Below, in pieces: positions 1-7,835 of a stretch of 47,326 bases of DNA (positions are counted from its first letter, which is position 1; each line of letters starts with the position of its first letter). The stretch is from Actinomycetota bacterium (GTDB lineage Bacteria; Actinomycetota; Acidimicrobiia; Acidimicrobiales; Palsa-688). The notes beneath the pieces are model-generated. The model saw only the letters and a list, made by a program, of their open reading frames with translations. It did no database searches and had not been told where the DNA came from. Location of the stretch: NCBI GenBank assembly GCA_021323695.1, contig JAJPKN010000028.1, positions 1 through 47,326 on the forward strand, in the 5' to 3' direction. A program made the position numbers and the translations under genes.

Positions 1-52
1 CAACGGCTTTGTCTTTGAACTCTGGGCTGAAGGACCGCCTCTGTGGTGCCAT
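1..52 (-). CDS. IS3-family transposase OrfA, N-terminal fragment
   Basis: Seventeen codons are visible, beginning MAPQRRSFSPEFKDKAV. This is the typical start of the helix-turn-helix OrfA protein of IS3/IS911-like elements (R-x-F-S-x-E-F-K-x-x-A-V). OrfA supplies DNA binding and is normally followed by OrfB, the DDE integrase, made by frameshifting. A purine-rich AGAGGAG lies about 9 to 15 bases upstream of the ATG. The gene continues beyond the left edge, so nothing can be said about its integrity. Confidence 0.65.
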   Translation of the reverse strand, partial: MAPQRRSFSPEFKDKAV

Positions 53-106
53 GGGACCTGTCTACTCCTCTCATCGGGGAGTGACAACGGAACCGGGGTA
101 TGTTCA
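1..106 (-). mobile_element. End of an IS3-family insertion sequence (cut by window edge)
   Basis: The minus strand reads from a TGAACATACCCCGG-type terminus at about 106 into a short leader, then into the start of a transposase OrfA. A TGAAC...CCCC outer end is usual for IS3-family terminal repeats. The element runs off the left edge, so its other end, target duplication and OrfB cannot be checked. The sequence just outside (107 onward) is a recombinase remnant, so this element probably inserted into or beside that gene. Confidence 0.6.
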
Positions 107-490
107 GACCTCGACGGCGATGCCTGGCGGAGCAGCTCGGTGGCCAGCGAGTGGCGCAGCATGTGCGGGCTGAACTCGATCCCGGTGCGGGTCCGCAGAG
201 CGGTGACAAGCCGGTAAACCGCCTGGTAGCGCATCTGCTCCCCGCGGGGCTCGGCGAACAGGTTGACGAACACGTAGTCGCAGTTGGTCTCGCCGTACTC
301 CTCGAACATGTACGCGGTGTAAAGGCGCACCAGGCGGCCGTGATCGGGATGGTGGCCACCTCGGACACCTTGGCCCGCGCCCCGTTTGCGTTGTCGGCCC
401 GGGCCACGATCAGCAGCTCCCGGCGGTGGGACACGAAGTCGGCGTGGCGCAACTCGAGCGCCTGGCCTATGCGCATCCCGGTCTCGAGGC
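107..490 (-). pseudogene. Tyrosine recombinase/integrase remnant, truncated and frameshifted
   Basis: In one minus frame the translation contains ETGMRIGQALELRHADF, carrying the first catalytic arginine of tyrosine recombinases (TGxRxGE/Q). It runs to ATIPIT near position 338. The reading then continues one frame over as GRLVRLYTAYMFEEYG, and then SPHMLRHSLATELLRQ, which holds the HxLRH catalytic box. The usual N-terminal arm-binding domain is missing upstream of about 490, and the C-terminal tyrosine is cut off where the IS3-like end begins. One frameshift plus loss of both ends make this a dead gene. The FEEYG...HMLRH pattern resembles Tn554-type and actinobacterial XerC/D-like recombinases. 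Confidence 0.75.
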
Positions 491-561
491 GACCGCTATC
501 TCAGGGCCGCGTTGGTAGCAGGGCGCACGTGGACGGGCGGGCTTTGCCGCTCGTAGACCAG

Positions 562-1101
562 CTACCTCACGACATGAGGGGCAAGGGCACCAAGGATATC
601 GAAGTGCTGCCTACTGATGGATGGTAGGGCGAGTCTGCTGAAGACGACGCCTTCACGGGTCTCAATCGGTAGGTCGAGGACTACTGGGACCGGAAGTACC
701 CTAGGGGCCAGGGTGCCTCGAAGGACGTGCACTAGCCCACTGCCAGTTGCTCTCCGTGCCCCCCATGTCGCCCAATCGATGTTCGTCAACCAACCGTCGA
801 TCACCTGGGGCGCTAGCACAATGTCTTCCATCCCTGTCTCGTTGGGCAGCGCAACCGGGCGGCGCTTCAACCTAGGAGGCGGATAGAAGAGGCCACCTGA
901 CTCGAACGCTTCGAATGCGACGTTGACTTTGGGCGTAACGACCGAGGCTGAAGCACCGATGGAGCCAGCAACTATAAGGGCCGGGGCGGCTCCAACGATT
1001 GCCGCCACCACCACAATGCAGGCTCTCCATAGACCTCGTGGGAGCATTCTTTGTTGTGTAGCGCTTCCCGGGGCGTTGGAGCTGTTGCAACTACTGGTCA
1101 C
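562..1101 (-). CDS. Exported or membrane-anchored protein of unknown function
   Basis: The protein has 179 residues from a GTG start at 1101, chosen because GGGAGAGGAAC sits just upstream; the frame stays open further upstream without a better site. After about 22 polar residues there is one hydrophobic segment (ACIVVVAAIVGAAPALIVAG) followed by an A-S-A stretch. This fits a signal peptide or an N-terminal anchor, placing the rest outside the membrane. The remainder (FEAFESGGLFYPPPR..., then a region with several tryptophans) matches no family I recognise. It lies between mobile-element debris and the HipA-like pair, so it is probably accessory. The coding assignment rests on the start signal and the membrane segment. 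Confidence 0.5.
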   Translation of the reverse strand: MTSSCNSSNAPGSATQQRMLPRGLWRACIVVVAAIVGAAPALIVAGSIGASASVVTPKVNVAFEAFESGGLFYPPPRLKRRPVALPNETGMEDIVLAPQVIDGWLTNIDWATWGARRATGSGLVHVLRGTLAPRVLPVPVVLDLPIETREGVVFSRLALPSISRQHFDILGALAPHVVR

Positions 1102-1464
1102 CGAGGTTCCTCTCCCATAAGGATGTAAGGATAGCTTTGGAGGCGTCGGCACGCCAACGATGTTGGGCGTCTCGCAGCGGATGGCTCGAATCGAGCCCGG
1201 CACCGCAAACGCCCTGCTCAGCGCCCCTAGCGCCCTCTTGGCCCTCACCGGGTCACCCAAGGGTTGTCCCTGGATAACCGGAGCCCGATCCGCTGAGATT
1301 GGCGTCCGGCGAAACGGATTGCTCGCTGAGAACTTTGGGACGGGTGGTTGCCTTGAGTGCCCGACTCGGACGGCTAGCTAGTCGGCGCTGACGCCGACGA
1401 GCTTGGCGAGCGCCGGCCAGGTGGACACGTGGGCGTCCAAGTCCCATGCGGGCAGCTATGCCAG
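1102..1464. other. Intergenic stretch with no clear gene
   Basis: No convincing coding region is seen here. On the minus strand, two stops beyond the DUF3037 gene in the same frame, a short open piece reads AWDLDAHVSTWPALAKLVG and ends at a TAG at 1378. It looks protein-like but has no start and no family match, so it may be the tail of a lost gene. The promoter and ribosome site of the exported protein lie at the low-coordinate end. Confidence 0.4.
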
Positions 1465-2229
1465 CTAACTTCCCAAACCGAGCTGCCCAGCGTTGACAAA
1501 GTAACCCTCGACACCTGCGGGTGCCAACACTCGGAGGCCAGCCTCTCGGAACCAGCGGTTGACTCGTTCCCATGACTGCGTTGCAGCCGTCTGGCTCCCG
1601 TCTGTTGGGGCCTGTACCACCGCCAACCCCGAGAGATTGACCCGCCCAAGCGCGTACAAGAAGTGCCCGGCGTCGTGCTCGACGCTCGCCCAGCTGCGAG
1701 CAGACGTTGCGAAGGAGAGCACCTCGACAGCCGAAGAGACCCCAGGGCCGTGAACGACGGCATCGAATAGGTAGTCGTCGACATAGGTGCCGCGTCGAAC
1801 CTCGAAGCCTCGGCGCCGGACCCTGCCTACGATCTGGTCCAAGAGACGGCCCTTGGTCAAGACTGAGCTTCCATGACCCCGCGGTTGTACGTACGCCCGG
1901 TATAGCGCTTGAAGGACCACGTCAGCATCGCTCACGGCTGTTGGCCTCGGCTCAGTTAGGCAAAGCGAATGCTGCATTGAGCGGTGCCATTCTTCCAGGG
2001 CCACCAAGCCCGGCTTGTGGGGAGCAGAGAACTGCTGTTCCAGCCCGGCAATGACGTCATCGAGAATCCCCTGATCGTGAAGCCGCGGGCTAACCGAACT
2101 GAGCGGTGCGGCCTTTACCCCTCCGAACTCCCCGTCGGGGCTCACGAGAATGACAGCAACGTTGCGAGCTTCGTCCCGTGTGGCATCGGCGCGCCATCTG
2201 AGAACTGAGAAGAATCCCTGGTCAGACAT
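1465..2229 (-). CDS. DUF3037 domain protein, partner of HipA-like kinase
   Basis: The protein has 254 residues. The opening MSDQGFFSVLRWRADATRDEARNVAVILV-type segment matches DUF3037 proteins, which are commonly encoded next to a small HipA-like kinase. The start is fixed by context: the ATG at 2229-2227 shares its A with the TGA of the upstream kinase (TGATG), and GGAGGAAC lies just before it. The two genes should therefore be translated together. No membrane segment or catalytic motif stands out, and the molecular role of DUF3037 is not established to my knowledge. Partnership with the kinase, perhaps as regulator, substrate or antitoxin, is inference from gene order. Confidence 0.75.
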   Translation of the reverse strand: MSDQGFFSVLRWRADATRDEARNVAVILVSPDGEFGGVKAAPLSSVSPRLHDQGILDDVIAGLEQQFSAPHKPGLVALEEWHRSMQHSLCLTEPRPTAVSDADVVLQALYRAYVQPRGHGSSVLTKGRLLDQIVGRVRRRGFEVRRGTYVDDYLFDAVVHGPGVSSAVEVLSFATSARSWASVEHDAGHFLYALGRVNLSGLAVVQAPTDGSQTAATQSWERVNRWFREAGLRVLAPAGVEGYFVNAGQLGLGS

Positions 2230-2969
2230 CAGTTCCTCCATTCCGCCATGGCTGAGGCGAGGTTGTCTCGCCGGACCGCCAGCCACCGGGCCACGGCCAG
2301 GCGCCGGTCAGGCGGCGACCGCCAGGCGTCGCCCAAGGGCACCTGGCTCACGGCGTGCAGCAAGTCCGTGTCCGTAATGGCTTGGACCGTCTTGACGGCC
2401 TCGTCCACCAACGAGGGGTCACTCCCGAGGTTGTGAGCGACTCCAGGGATCGGCGTGATGACGACTGATATCGGGAGCGGGTTGCTCAGGTTCCCGAAGC
2501 AGTCGCCATGGTCGATCGAGCAGACCCGACCAGTGGTCAAGTTCACGAGAACCTGCTGGTCGTTTACACCGAGCCAGCTCTGGAACACCACCGTCTTGGC
2601 ACGCGACCGAGGCTCTACTGCCCCCGCCCGGAGCTGACCGCTCGCTACCAGGGGCTGCAGCTCTCTGGCGTTGACAACCCCCTCCAAGTGTTCAACTCCA
2701 CAGACAATGCCGAGCAAGTGGTTCGCAGAACCGTCTGCTGGGAGTGCCATACTGGTGACTCGCAGCACCTTAGCGAGCGGGCCGGCACCGATCTTGGCGG
2801 CCAGGCGACCAGCTATGAGCTCTGCCACCAAACCCTGTTGCACGTCGCCCTTTGTCCAGTAGGTCTTGCCGTCAATCGCCACCAGGGCACTCGGCCGGGA
2901 ATACGACCTGGAGGGAGCCAGCGGCGCTTCGGCGAGGGCTTCGACCACTACGTAACCCTGAGCATCCAA
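2229..2969 (-). CDS. HipA-like Ser/Thr kinase (small form)
   Basis: The protein has 246 residues, about half the length of classical HipA. It resembles the HipA-like kinase family that pairs with DUF3037. Likely kinase residues are visible. Lys40 in YWTKGD with Glu50 suits the nucleotide-binding lysine-glutamate pair. VNDQQVLVN (Asp137, Asn143) suits the catalytic loop, and SIDHGD (Asp153) suits the metal-binding DFG equivalent. No HipB-type helix-turn-helix gene is adjacent. The start is uncertain: the frame offers TTG at 2969 after a weak purine stretch, and a TATAGG element lies about 40 bases upstream. It overlaps the downstream gene by one base. The phosphorylated target is unknown. Confidence 0.7.
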   Translation of the reverse strand: MDAQGYVVVEALAEAPLAPSRSYSRPSALVAIDGKTYWTKGDVQQGLVAELIAGRLAAKIGAGPLAKVLRVTSMALPADGSANHLLGIVCGVEHLEGVVNARELQPLVASGQLRAGAVEPRSRAKTVVFQSWLGVNDQQVLVNLTTGRVCSIDHGDCFGNLSNPLPISVVITPIPGVAHNLGSDPSLVDEAVKTVQAITDTDLLHAVSQVPLGDAWRSPPDRRLAVARWLAVRRDNLASAMAEWRN

Positions 2970-3274
2970 GCTGAGCAGCCGCTCGGTCGTGAAGGCTTCG
3001 GTAATGACCTATAGTGCCACACGTATATTTTGGTTGGCTAGCGAGCTTCTCTTCCCCTCCTCTTCCTCCCCTTCGGCTAGCACGTCTCTCCTCGCCTCTC
3101 ACCTCCGGACACGTCCGCCTCGCCTCGCTCCCTCATGCGTGGCAGTCCTCCCGGCCTCCTCGCGGTCGCAATCCGGCCTCTCTCCTGTCCGGCTTCCAGG
3201 CGGCCCGCCCGCGGCCCCTGGCGTGCTCTTTGTCCGCGTTCCTGCTCTTACCCCACTCTACCAAGACCTCCTCG
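2970..3274. other. Intergenic region with strand-biased purine tract
   Basis: No gene is seen between the HipA-like gene and the tRNA. The minus strand from about 3045 to 3110 is nearly all purine (plus strand CT-rich, such as cttcccctcctcttcctccc). A candidate -10 for the kinase operon (TATAGG on the minus strand, 3013-3008) sits at the low end, without a good -35. Confidence 0.4.
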
Positions 3275-3347
3275 AGCGGACGACGGGATTCGAACCCGCG
3301 ACCCTCACCTTGGCAAGGTGATGCTCTACCAACTGAGCCACGTCCGC
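3275..3347 (-). tRNA. tRNA-Gly (anticodon GCC)
   Basis: The minus strand folds as a complete cloverleaf of 73 bases. It has acceptor GCGGACG paired with CGTCCGC, a D arm GCTC/GAGC, an anticodon stem TCACC/GGTGA with loop TTGCCAA, and a T arm GCGGG/CCCGT with loop TTCGAAT. The anticodon is GCC, decoding GGC, and the discriminator is U73 as usual for bacterial glycine tRNA. CCA is not encoded. It lies at the edge of the low-GC island, but no attachment-site duplication was found. Confidence 0.95.
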
Positions 3348-3359
3348 GTGGTGGGGGAC

Positions 3360-3365
3360 ATTCTA
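3360..3365 (-). promoter_or_regulatory. Candidate -10 box of the tRNA-Gly gene
   Basis: TAGAAT on the minus strand matches the TATAAT consensus at five of six positions and lies 12 bases before the tRNA 5' end, which suits a short leader. No strong -35 box is seen at the expected distance. Confidence 0.45.
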
Positions 3366-3502
3366 ACGCTTCCCCACAAGGGGGGCGAGGAGGCACCCCA
3401 AGCGCTCCCCCGGCTGCACCGGCCCCGCCCCCACCCCGGGCACGACCTCTTGGCCGGGACCCTCCGGGTTGGCGCGGACGCTTCGCGTCGGCATGGACGT
3501 CT

Positions 3503-4141
3503 CTAGCGCCTCACCGGCACCACGCACTCGCTCGGCTCGCCGACCACGCCGGGCTGCAGCACCTGCACCACCAAGCCGTCGGCCGGGCACGGGCTAGGGT
3601 GCCCAGGGACCAGCACCGACACCACCTTGACCGCCGCGTTGGGCTGTGTGCACGGCACAGGGCTCGGTGAGTAGCGAGGGGAGCTGGGCGTCCCCCCGGT
3701 CTGGGCTAGGCACTGGCCCTTGAGGGCCTGGGCGGCGGCGATGTCGGCCGGCCCGGCATGCCTGGGCGGCCTGGTGGCCTGCCAAGCGGCAACAGCCACG
3801 ATGAAGGCTGCCACCAAGATGGGGACGACCCGGTACGGAGAGCGCATGGACGGGCGGGCCTCCATGGCGTTGGGCCGGTGCCCACCGACCTCCGCCACCC
3901 CCTCGGCTGGCCCCCCTTCACCCCCAGCAACCGGCTCTGTGCTGGCAACGCCGGCCCAGGCCGGCGGCAGGGGCGGAGCATCTGCCCCCGGCTCCCATTG
4001 CACCCAGTACCCAAGGCCCTCGTTGAACCAGCTCAGCACCCCCGCCGACGAGCGCCGCCAGCGCACGCCCCGGTGGGCCAGCTCCTCGCCTCCTGCCTCG
4101 CCGCCCTGCTCGTCTGGTGACTTCTCCTCCAACCTGCCCAT
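3503..4141 (-). CDS. Single-pass membrane protein with cysteine-bearing outer domain
   Basis: The protein has 212 residues from ATG 4141; in-frame GTG codons up to about 4174 are alternatives, and no strong ribosome site decides. An acidic N-terminus is followed by an aromatic motif (VRWRRSSAGVLSWFNEG, then GYWVQWEPG) that recurs in actinobacterial proteins ahead of a proline-rich linker. Next comes one membrane segment (VVPILVAAFIVAVAAW, about residue 110 on). The roughly 90-residue outer part has four cysteines that could form two disulfides, loosely like septum-formation or LppU-type domains. It follows fpg by 44 bases on the same strand and may share its transcript. Function unknown. Confidence 0.6.
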   Translation of the reverse strand: MGRLEEKSPDEQGGEAGGEELAHRGVRWRRSSAGVLSWFNEGLGYWVQWEPGADAPPLPPAWAGVASTEPVAGGEGGPAEGVAEVGGHRPNAMEARPSMRSPYRVVPILVAAFIVAVAAWQATRPPRHAGPADIAAAQALKGQCLAQTGGTPSSPRYSPSPVPCTQPNAAVKVVSVLVPGHPSPCPADGLVVQVLQPGVVGEPSECVVPVRR

Positions 4142-4185
4142 GCCAGCCGTCCCGACCACCTCGTCGTGAGCCACCTGCTCGCCGC

Positions 4186-5055
4186 CTACTTGAGCAGGCG
4201 GGACAGGCGCCGGTCCGCCAGCACCTTGCCCCCGGTCTGGCACTGTGGGCAGTACTGGAAGCTGCGGGTGGCCAGGTGCACCTCCCTGATCCTGGCCCCG
4301 CAGGCGGGGCACGGCTCGCCCCCGCGGCCGTGCACCGACAGGCCGGAACGCTTGGCGTCCTTCAGCTCCGCCGCCGGCGCGCCCATACTGCGCTCCACCG
4401 CGGCCCGCAGCACCCCGGTCAGCGCCGAGCAAAGCCGGCCCAGTTCCTCCGGGCTCAGGCGGTCAGCGGCTTTGAAAGGCGAAAGGTGAGCCGCCCACAA
4501 GACCTCGTCGGAATAGGCGTTGCCCACCCCGGCCAGCACGGACTGGTCCGACAAGGCCCCCTTGAGCTGGCCTCCGGCCCTGCCCAGGGCCTCAGCCAGC
4601 ACGGCCTCGGTAAAGCCCGGGGCCAGGGGGTCGGGGCCGAGCCGGGCCACCCCTTCGACCGCCGCCGGGTCGTGCACGACCCAGATGGCCAGCCTCTTCT
4701 CCGTGCCCTGTTCGGTCAGGTCGAAGCCGGAGCCGTCTGAGAACCCGACGCGCAGGGCCAGCGGGCCCTTGCCGGGACGGGCCCTGCCCTCCGCCAGCCG
4801 CTCCCGCCAGTGCAGCCACCCCGCCCGGGCCAGGTGCACCACCGCCCAAAGCCCCGGGGCACCCCCGAAGCGGGTGCAGAGGTACTTGCCCCTGCGCTCG
4901 GCCCCTTCGACCACCCTGCCCACCAGGGCCTCGAGCGGCGGGTCGTAGGTCTTGAGGGCCGACAGGGACCCCAGCTCGGCCCGGGAAACGCTGAGGCCGG
5001 CGGCCCGGCGGGTGACGAAGGCGACCAGTGCTTCGACTTCGGGGAGCTCAGGCAC
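4186..5055 (-). CDS. Fpg/Nei-family DNA glycosylase/AP lyase
   Basis: The 289-residue protein begins MPELPEVE, which provides the N-terminal proline nucleophile and the catalytic Glu of this base-excision repair family. Lys57 (RRGKYL) is the conserved beta-lysine. The C-terminal zinc finger has Cys249, Cys252, Cys269 and Cys272 (CPAC and CPQC). It ends QTGGKVLADRRLSRLLK, a form common in actinobacterial Fpg/Nei proteins. It removes oxidised bases and nicks the abasic site. The GTG start at 5055 is fixed by the invariant MPELPE. The gene lies 11 bases after dut, so nucleotide-pool cleansing and DNA repair are co-transcribed. Fpg versus Nei substrate preference cannot be decided by eye. Confidence 0.9.
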   Translation of the reverse strand: MPELPEVEALVAFVTRRAAGLSVSRAELGSLSALKTYDPPLEALVGRVVEGAERRGKYLCTRFGGAPGLWAVVHLARAGWLHWRERLAEGRARPGKGPLALRVGFSDGSGFDLTEQGTEKRLAIWVVHDPAAVEGVARLGPDPLAPGFTEAVLAEALGRAGGQLKGALSDQSVLAGVGNAYSDEVLWAAHLSPFKAADRLSPEELGRLCSALTGVLRAAVERSMGAPAAELKDAKRSGLSVHGRGGEPCPACGARIREVHLATRSFQYCPQCQTGGKVLADRRLSRLLK

Positions 5056-5066
5056 TCGAAGGCCCC

Positions 5067-5606
5067 CTAACGGCCGCTGTGGCCGAAGCCACCCAGGCCC
5101 CGCTCTGAGAGCGGCAGGGCAGCGACCGGCACCAGCTCGGCCCGGGCCACCGCCTTTATGACCAGCTGGGCGATGCGGTCGCCCCGGCGGACCAAATAGG
5201 GGGCCTCCGGGTCGGTGTTGACCAGGAGCACCTTGAGCTCGTCGCGGTAGCCCGAGTCAATCAAGCCTGGGGCGTTGAGGACGGTGACCCCATGGCGCAG
5301 GGCAAGGCCGCTGCGGGGTTGGACGAAGCCGGCGTAGCCCGACGGTATGGCCACCGCGATGCCGGTCGCCACCAAGCCCCGGCCCCCGCCGGGGCGCAGG
5401 GCAACGTCCTCCCGGGCCAACAGGTCCAAGCCGGCGTCGCCCTCCCGGGCATAGGAAGGCAGCGGCAGGTCAGGGTCCAAGCACAGTACCTGCAGGCTGA
5501 CCACGCTCCCACCGGGGCCACGAGGGCCAGCGGCCAGCTCCCGCGCGGCTGGCTGGGCTGGCCCGTCTGCTGTCGGCAAGGTGCTGCCGTCCACCTCGGT
5601 GGCCAC
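5067..5606 (-). CDS. dut: dUTP diphosphatase (dUTPase)
   Basis: This enzyme hydrolyses dUTP to dUMP and pyrophosphate. All five trimeric dUTPase motifs are present in order: [20 protein letters not shown] (motif 2), [13 protein letters not shown] (motif 3), RGDRIAQLV (motif 4) and [11 protein letters not shown] (motif 5). The start is debatable. The GTG at 5504 would give 145 residues, the usual length, but has a poorly spaced ribosome site. The GTG at 5606 gives 179 residues and lies six bases after TACGTT with a TTGGCC box 17 bases further up, as in other leaderless genes here. I list the longer form. The extra 34 residues are proline/alanine-rich and probably disordered. Confidence 0.92.
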   Translation of the reverse strand: MATEVDGSTLPTADGPAQPAARELAAGPRGPGGSVVSLQVLCLDPDLPLPSYAREGDAGLDLLAREDVALRPGGGRGLVATGIAVAIPSGYAGFVQPRSGLALRHGVTVLNAPGLIDSGYRDELKVLLVNTDPEAPYLVRRGDRIAQLVIKAVARAELVPVAALPLSERGLGGFGHSGR

Positions 5607-5612
5607 CCCACC

Positions 5613-5641
5613 AACGTACGCGCTCCGAGGACGGGGGCCAA
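5613..5641 (-). promoter_or_regulatory. Candidate dut promoter, leaderless type
   Basis: On the minus strand TTGGCC (5641-5636) and TACGTT (5618-5613) are 17 bases apart, and the GTG at 5606 follows six bases after the -10 box. Transcription would then begin at or next to the start codon. It would serve dut, fpg and perhaps the membrane protein gene. Confidence 0.4.
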
Positions 5642-5695
5642 CGGCTACCGGGGCTGGCTCGCTACCACCCGGCCGGCCTGGGCAGACGAGCCGAT

Positions 5696-5701
5696 TAGAG
5701 T
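5696..5701 (+). promoter_or_regulatory. Candidate -10 box of orn, leaderless
   Basis: TAGAGT lies seven bases before the GTG start of the oligoribonuclease gene, and there is no ribosome binding site between them. The same TAnnnT-plus-6-to-8-bases arrangement recurs before many genes in this window. Confidence 0.4.
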
Positions 5702-5708
5702 CGCCACC

Positions 5709-6263
5709 GTGCTCGTGTGGATGGACCTGGAGATGACCGGCCTCGACCCGGCCCGGGACGTGATCGTGGAGATGGCCACGCTGGTGACCGACGACGAGCT
5801 CGACATAGTGGCCGAAGGCCCCGACCTGGTCGTGGCTGCCCCGCCGGGGGCCCTGGAGCTCATGGACGACGTCGTCCGCCAGATGCACACCCGCAGCGGC
5901 CTGCTCGAGGCGGTCGCCGCCTCCACCGTCACCTTGGAACAGGCGGCCCAACAGACCCTCGACTTCGTCCGCCACTACGTGCCCGAGCCCCGGACGGTGC
6001 CCCTGTGCGGCAACTCCATTGGGATGGACCGGCGTTTCCTGGCTGCCTACCTGCCGGAGCTGGAGGCCCACCTCCACTACCGCTCGGTCGACGTTTCCAC
6101 CATCAAGGAACTGGCCCGGCGCTGGTACCCTGAGGCCTTCGCCGCCGCGCCCAAGAAGCAAGGGGCGCACCGCGCCCTCGACGACATCAAAGAGAGCGTT
6201 GCCGAGCTGCGTTATTGGCGGGCGACGATCTTTAGAGAAAGATCCTTCACAACGCCGCCCTGA
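5709..6263 (+). CDS. orn: Oligoribonuclease (DEDDh 3'-5' exonuclease)
   Basis: The protein has 184 residues, the usual size. It degrades 2-5 nucleotide RNAs, including the pGpG left from cyclic-di-GMP breakdown, and is a cytoplasmic housekeeping enzyme. The DEDDh residues are clear: [10 protein letters not shown] gives the first Asp and Glu, [10 protein letters not shown] gives the second Asp, and HRALDDI gives the His and last Asp. The family phrase [18 protein letters not shown] is intact. The GTG at 5709 is chosen because the protein should begin a few residues before WMDLEMTG. It is divergent from dut, about 100-200 bases away depending on the dut start. Confidence 0.95.
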   Translation: MLVWMDLEMTGLDPARDVIVEMATLVTDDELDIVAEGPDLVVAAPPGALELMDDVVRQMHTRSGLLEAVAASTVTLEQAAQQTLDFVRHYVPEPRTVPLCGNSIGMDRRFLAAYLPELEAHLHYRSVDVSTIKELARRWYPEAFAAAPKKQGAHRALDDIKESVAELRYWRATIFRERSFTTPP

Positions 6264-6324
6264 CGTGGCAGCATGGGAGCACATACCGGTTGCAGGCGGC
6301 AACCGGGAGATAGCGGAGGTGGAC

Positions 6325-6636
6325 ATGAGCCGAGTGATGGACGCTCCCTTCGTTGAAGATGCGCTGGGGCACCGGCGCCGGAGCAGCCGCACCACACGCC
6401 ACGCTGTCCGCAGCCACTTGCACGTGGCCGCGTGGGACGAAGAAGCCCTGGACGAAGCCGTGCTGCCCGTAGTGCCCCACGACGTGGGGCGCAAGGCGTC
6501 ACCCAAGCCCAGGCGCGCCCCCGAGCCACCCCGGCGGGGAGGCTTCAAGGTCTGGAAGACCGCCTTTTGGAAACGCCGCCGCCGGTTGTGGGCCGAGCGC
6601 AACGCGGCGGCCCGCGCCATCGCCGAAGAGCCCTGA
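6325..6636 (+). CDS. Small basic protein of unknown function
   Basis: The protein has 103 residues. The start has an excellent ribosome site (GCGGAGGTGGAC directly before ATG), which supports a real gene. Composition is charged throughout. The N-terminal part has arginine clusters ([10 protein letters not shown]), and the C-terminal part is lysine/arginine-rich with tryptophans ([19 protein letters not shown]). This could bind nucleic acid or the inner membrane surface. No signal peptide, membrane segment or known domain is visible. It follows orn by 61 bases on the same strand and precedes an aldo/keto reductase. Confidence 0.6.
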   Translation: MSRVMDAPFVEDALGHRRRSSRTTRHAVRSHLHVAAWDEEALDEAVLPVVPHDVGRKASPKPRRAPEPPRRGGFKVWKTAFWKRRRRLWAERNAAARAIAEEP

Positions 6637-6691
6637 GCCGGGGGCCCTGCAGGGGACCTGCTAGCGCTGCGGCGCGGCCTAAGGTCGTCCC

Positions 6692-7729
6692 ATGGAGTAC
6701 CGCACACTTGGGCGCACCGGCGTGAAGGTGAGCCCCCTGTGCCTCGGGGCGATGATGTTCGGGGGCTGGGGCAACACCGACCACGAGGACTGCGCCCGCA
6801 TCATCGGGCGCGCCCTGGACGAGGGCATCAACTTCATCGACACGGCTGACGTCTACTCCAATGGGGAGTCAGAGGAAATAGTCGGCGAGGCGCTGGCAGC
6901 GCTGGGCCCGTCCCGGCGCGAGGACATCGTGCTGGCCACCAAGGTCCACGGCAGCATGGGCCCCGGCCCCAACCGCCAGGGCAACTCCCGGCGGTGGGTC
7001 CTGGCCGAGTGCGAAGCCAGCCTGCGGCGCCTGAGGACTGACTACATCGACCTCTACCAGGTCCACCGGCCTGACCCTGCCACCGACATGGAAGATACCC
7101 TGTCGGCTCTGAGCGACCTGGTCCACGCCGGCAAGATCCGTTACTTCGGCAGCTCAACGTTCCCGGCCTGGATGCTCGTCGAGGCCCACTGGGCCTCCGA
7201 GCGCCGCGGCCTGGAGCGGCTTTCGACCGAGCAGCCCCCGTACTCGATGCTGGTGCGAGGCATCGAGGCCGACCTGCTCCCCGTCTGCCAGCGCTACGGC
7301 ATGGGCGTGCTGACGTGGAGCCCGCTGGCCGGGGGCTGGCTGTCAGGCCGCTTCGGCACCGGCCGGGACAACACCAGCCGCCGGGCGTCGCGCCTGCCCG
7401 ACCGCTACAACCTGGAAGACCCTGCCAACCAGGCAAAGCTGGCCGCGGTGGACCGGCTCGCCCAGCTGGCGGGCAAGGCTGGCTACAGCCTCCCCGAGAT
7501 GGCGGTGGCCTTCGTGCTCACCCACCCGGCCGTCACCTCGGCCATCATCGGGCCCCGGACCATGGAACAGCTGACCGGGGTGCTGAAGGCCGCTGACATC
7601 CGCCTGGAGGACGCCATCTTGGACGAGGTCGACCAGGTCGTGCCCCCGGGCCAGGACCTCAACCCGGCCGACCATGGTTGGGCCCCTCCGTGGGTGAGCG
7701 AGGCACGCCAGCGGCGCAGGCCAGCCTGA
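6692..7729 (+). CDS. Aldo/keto reductase
   Basis: The 345-residue TIM-barrel oxidoreductase has the full catalytic tetrad: Asp50 (INFIDTAD), Tyr55 (DVYSNG), Lys84 (ATKVHG) and His125 (YQVHRPD). The NADPH-binding end [10 protein letters not shown] is also present. The [19 protein letters not shown] opening places it with the AKR11/YajO/Gpr-like group that reduces aldehydes or sugar-derived carbonyls. The substrate is not deducible. TAAGGT lies six bases before the ATG and no ribosome site is seen, so it is probably leaderless. It stands alone on the plus strand. Confidence 0.9.
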   Translation: MEYRTLGRTGVKVSPLCLGAMMFGGWGNTDHEDCARIIGRALDEGINFIDTADVYSNGESEEIVGEALAALGPSRREDIVLATKVHGSMGPGPNRQGNSRRWVLAECEASLRRLRTDYIDLYQVHRPDPATDMEDTLSALSDLVHAGKIRYFGSSTFPAWMLVEAHWASERRGLERLSTEQPPYSMLVRGIEADLLPVCQRYGMGVLTWSPLAGGWLSGRFGTGRDNTSRRASRLPDRYNLEDPANQAKLAAVDRLAQLAGKAGYSLPEMAVAFVLTHPAVTSAIIGPRTMEQLTGVLKAADIRLEDAILDEVDQVVPPGQDLNPADHGWAPPWVSEARQRRRPA

Positions 7730-7734
7730 CCACG

Positions 7735-7770
7735 CCCGGCCCGCCTGGCCGCACCCGGCCCGCCTGGCCG
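7735..7770 (+). repeat. Two copies of a 17-bp direct repeat
   Basis: CCCGGCCCGCCTGGCCG occurs at 7735-7751 and again at 7754-7770, just after the aldo/keto reductase stop codon. Each copy is largely self-complementary (CCGGCC...GGCCG), so hairpins are possible. There is no T-run that would make a classical terminator. Confidence 0.6.
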
Positions 7771-7835
7771 GCACAACCCCCGTCCGGCGGCACCCGCCCA
7801 GCCCCAAGGCGCGGCTGGCCGAGTACCCTGTTGCC

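Noticed and set aside
100..627. 175-codon plus-strand frame at the left edge
   Set aside because: The minus strand of the same DNA carries clear tyrosine recombinase motifs; the plus frame has none.
3014..3670. 218-codon plus-strand frame across the tRNA
   Set aside because: It reads through the antisense strand of the tRNA and a CT-rich tract; Pro/Arg/Ser low complexity.
4142..4432. Longer N-terminus for the membrane protein at 3503-4141
   Set aside because: The extension lies almost wholly inside fpg in another frame and is compositionally a shadow.
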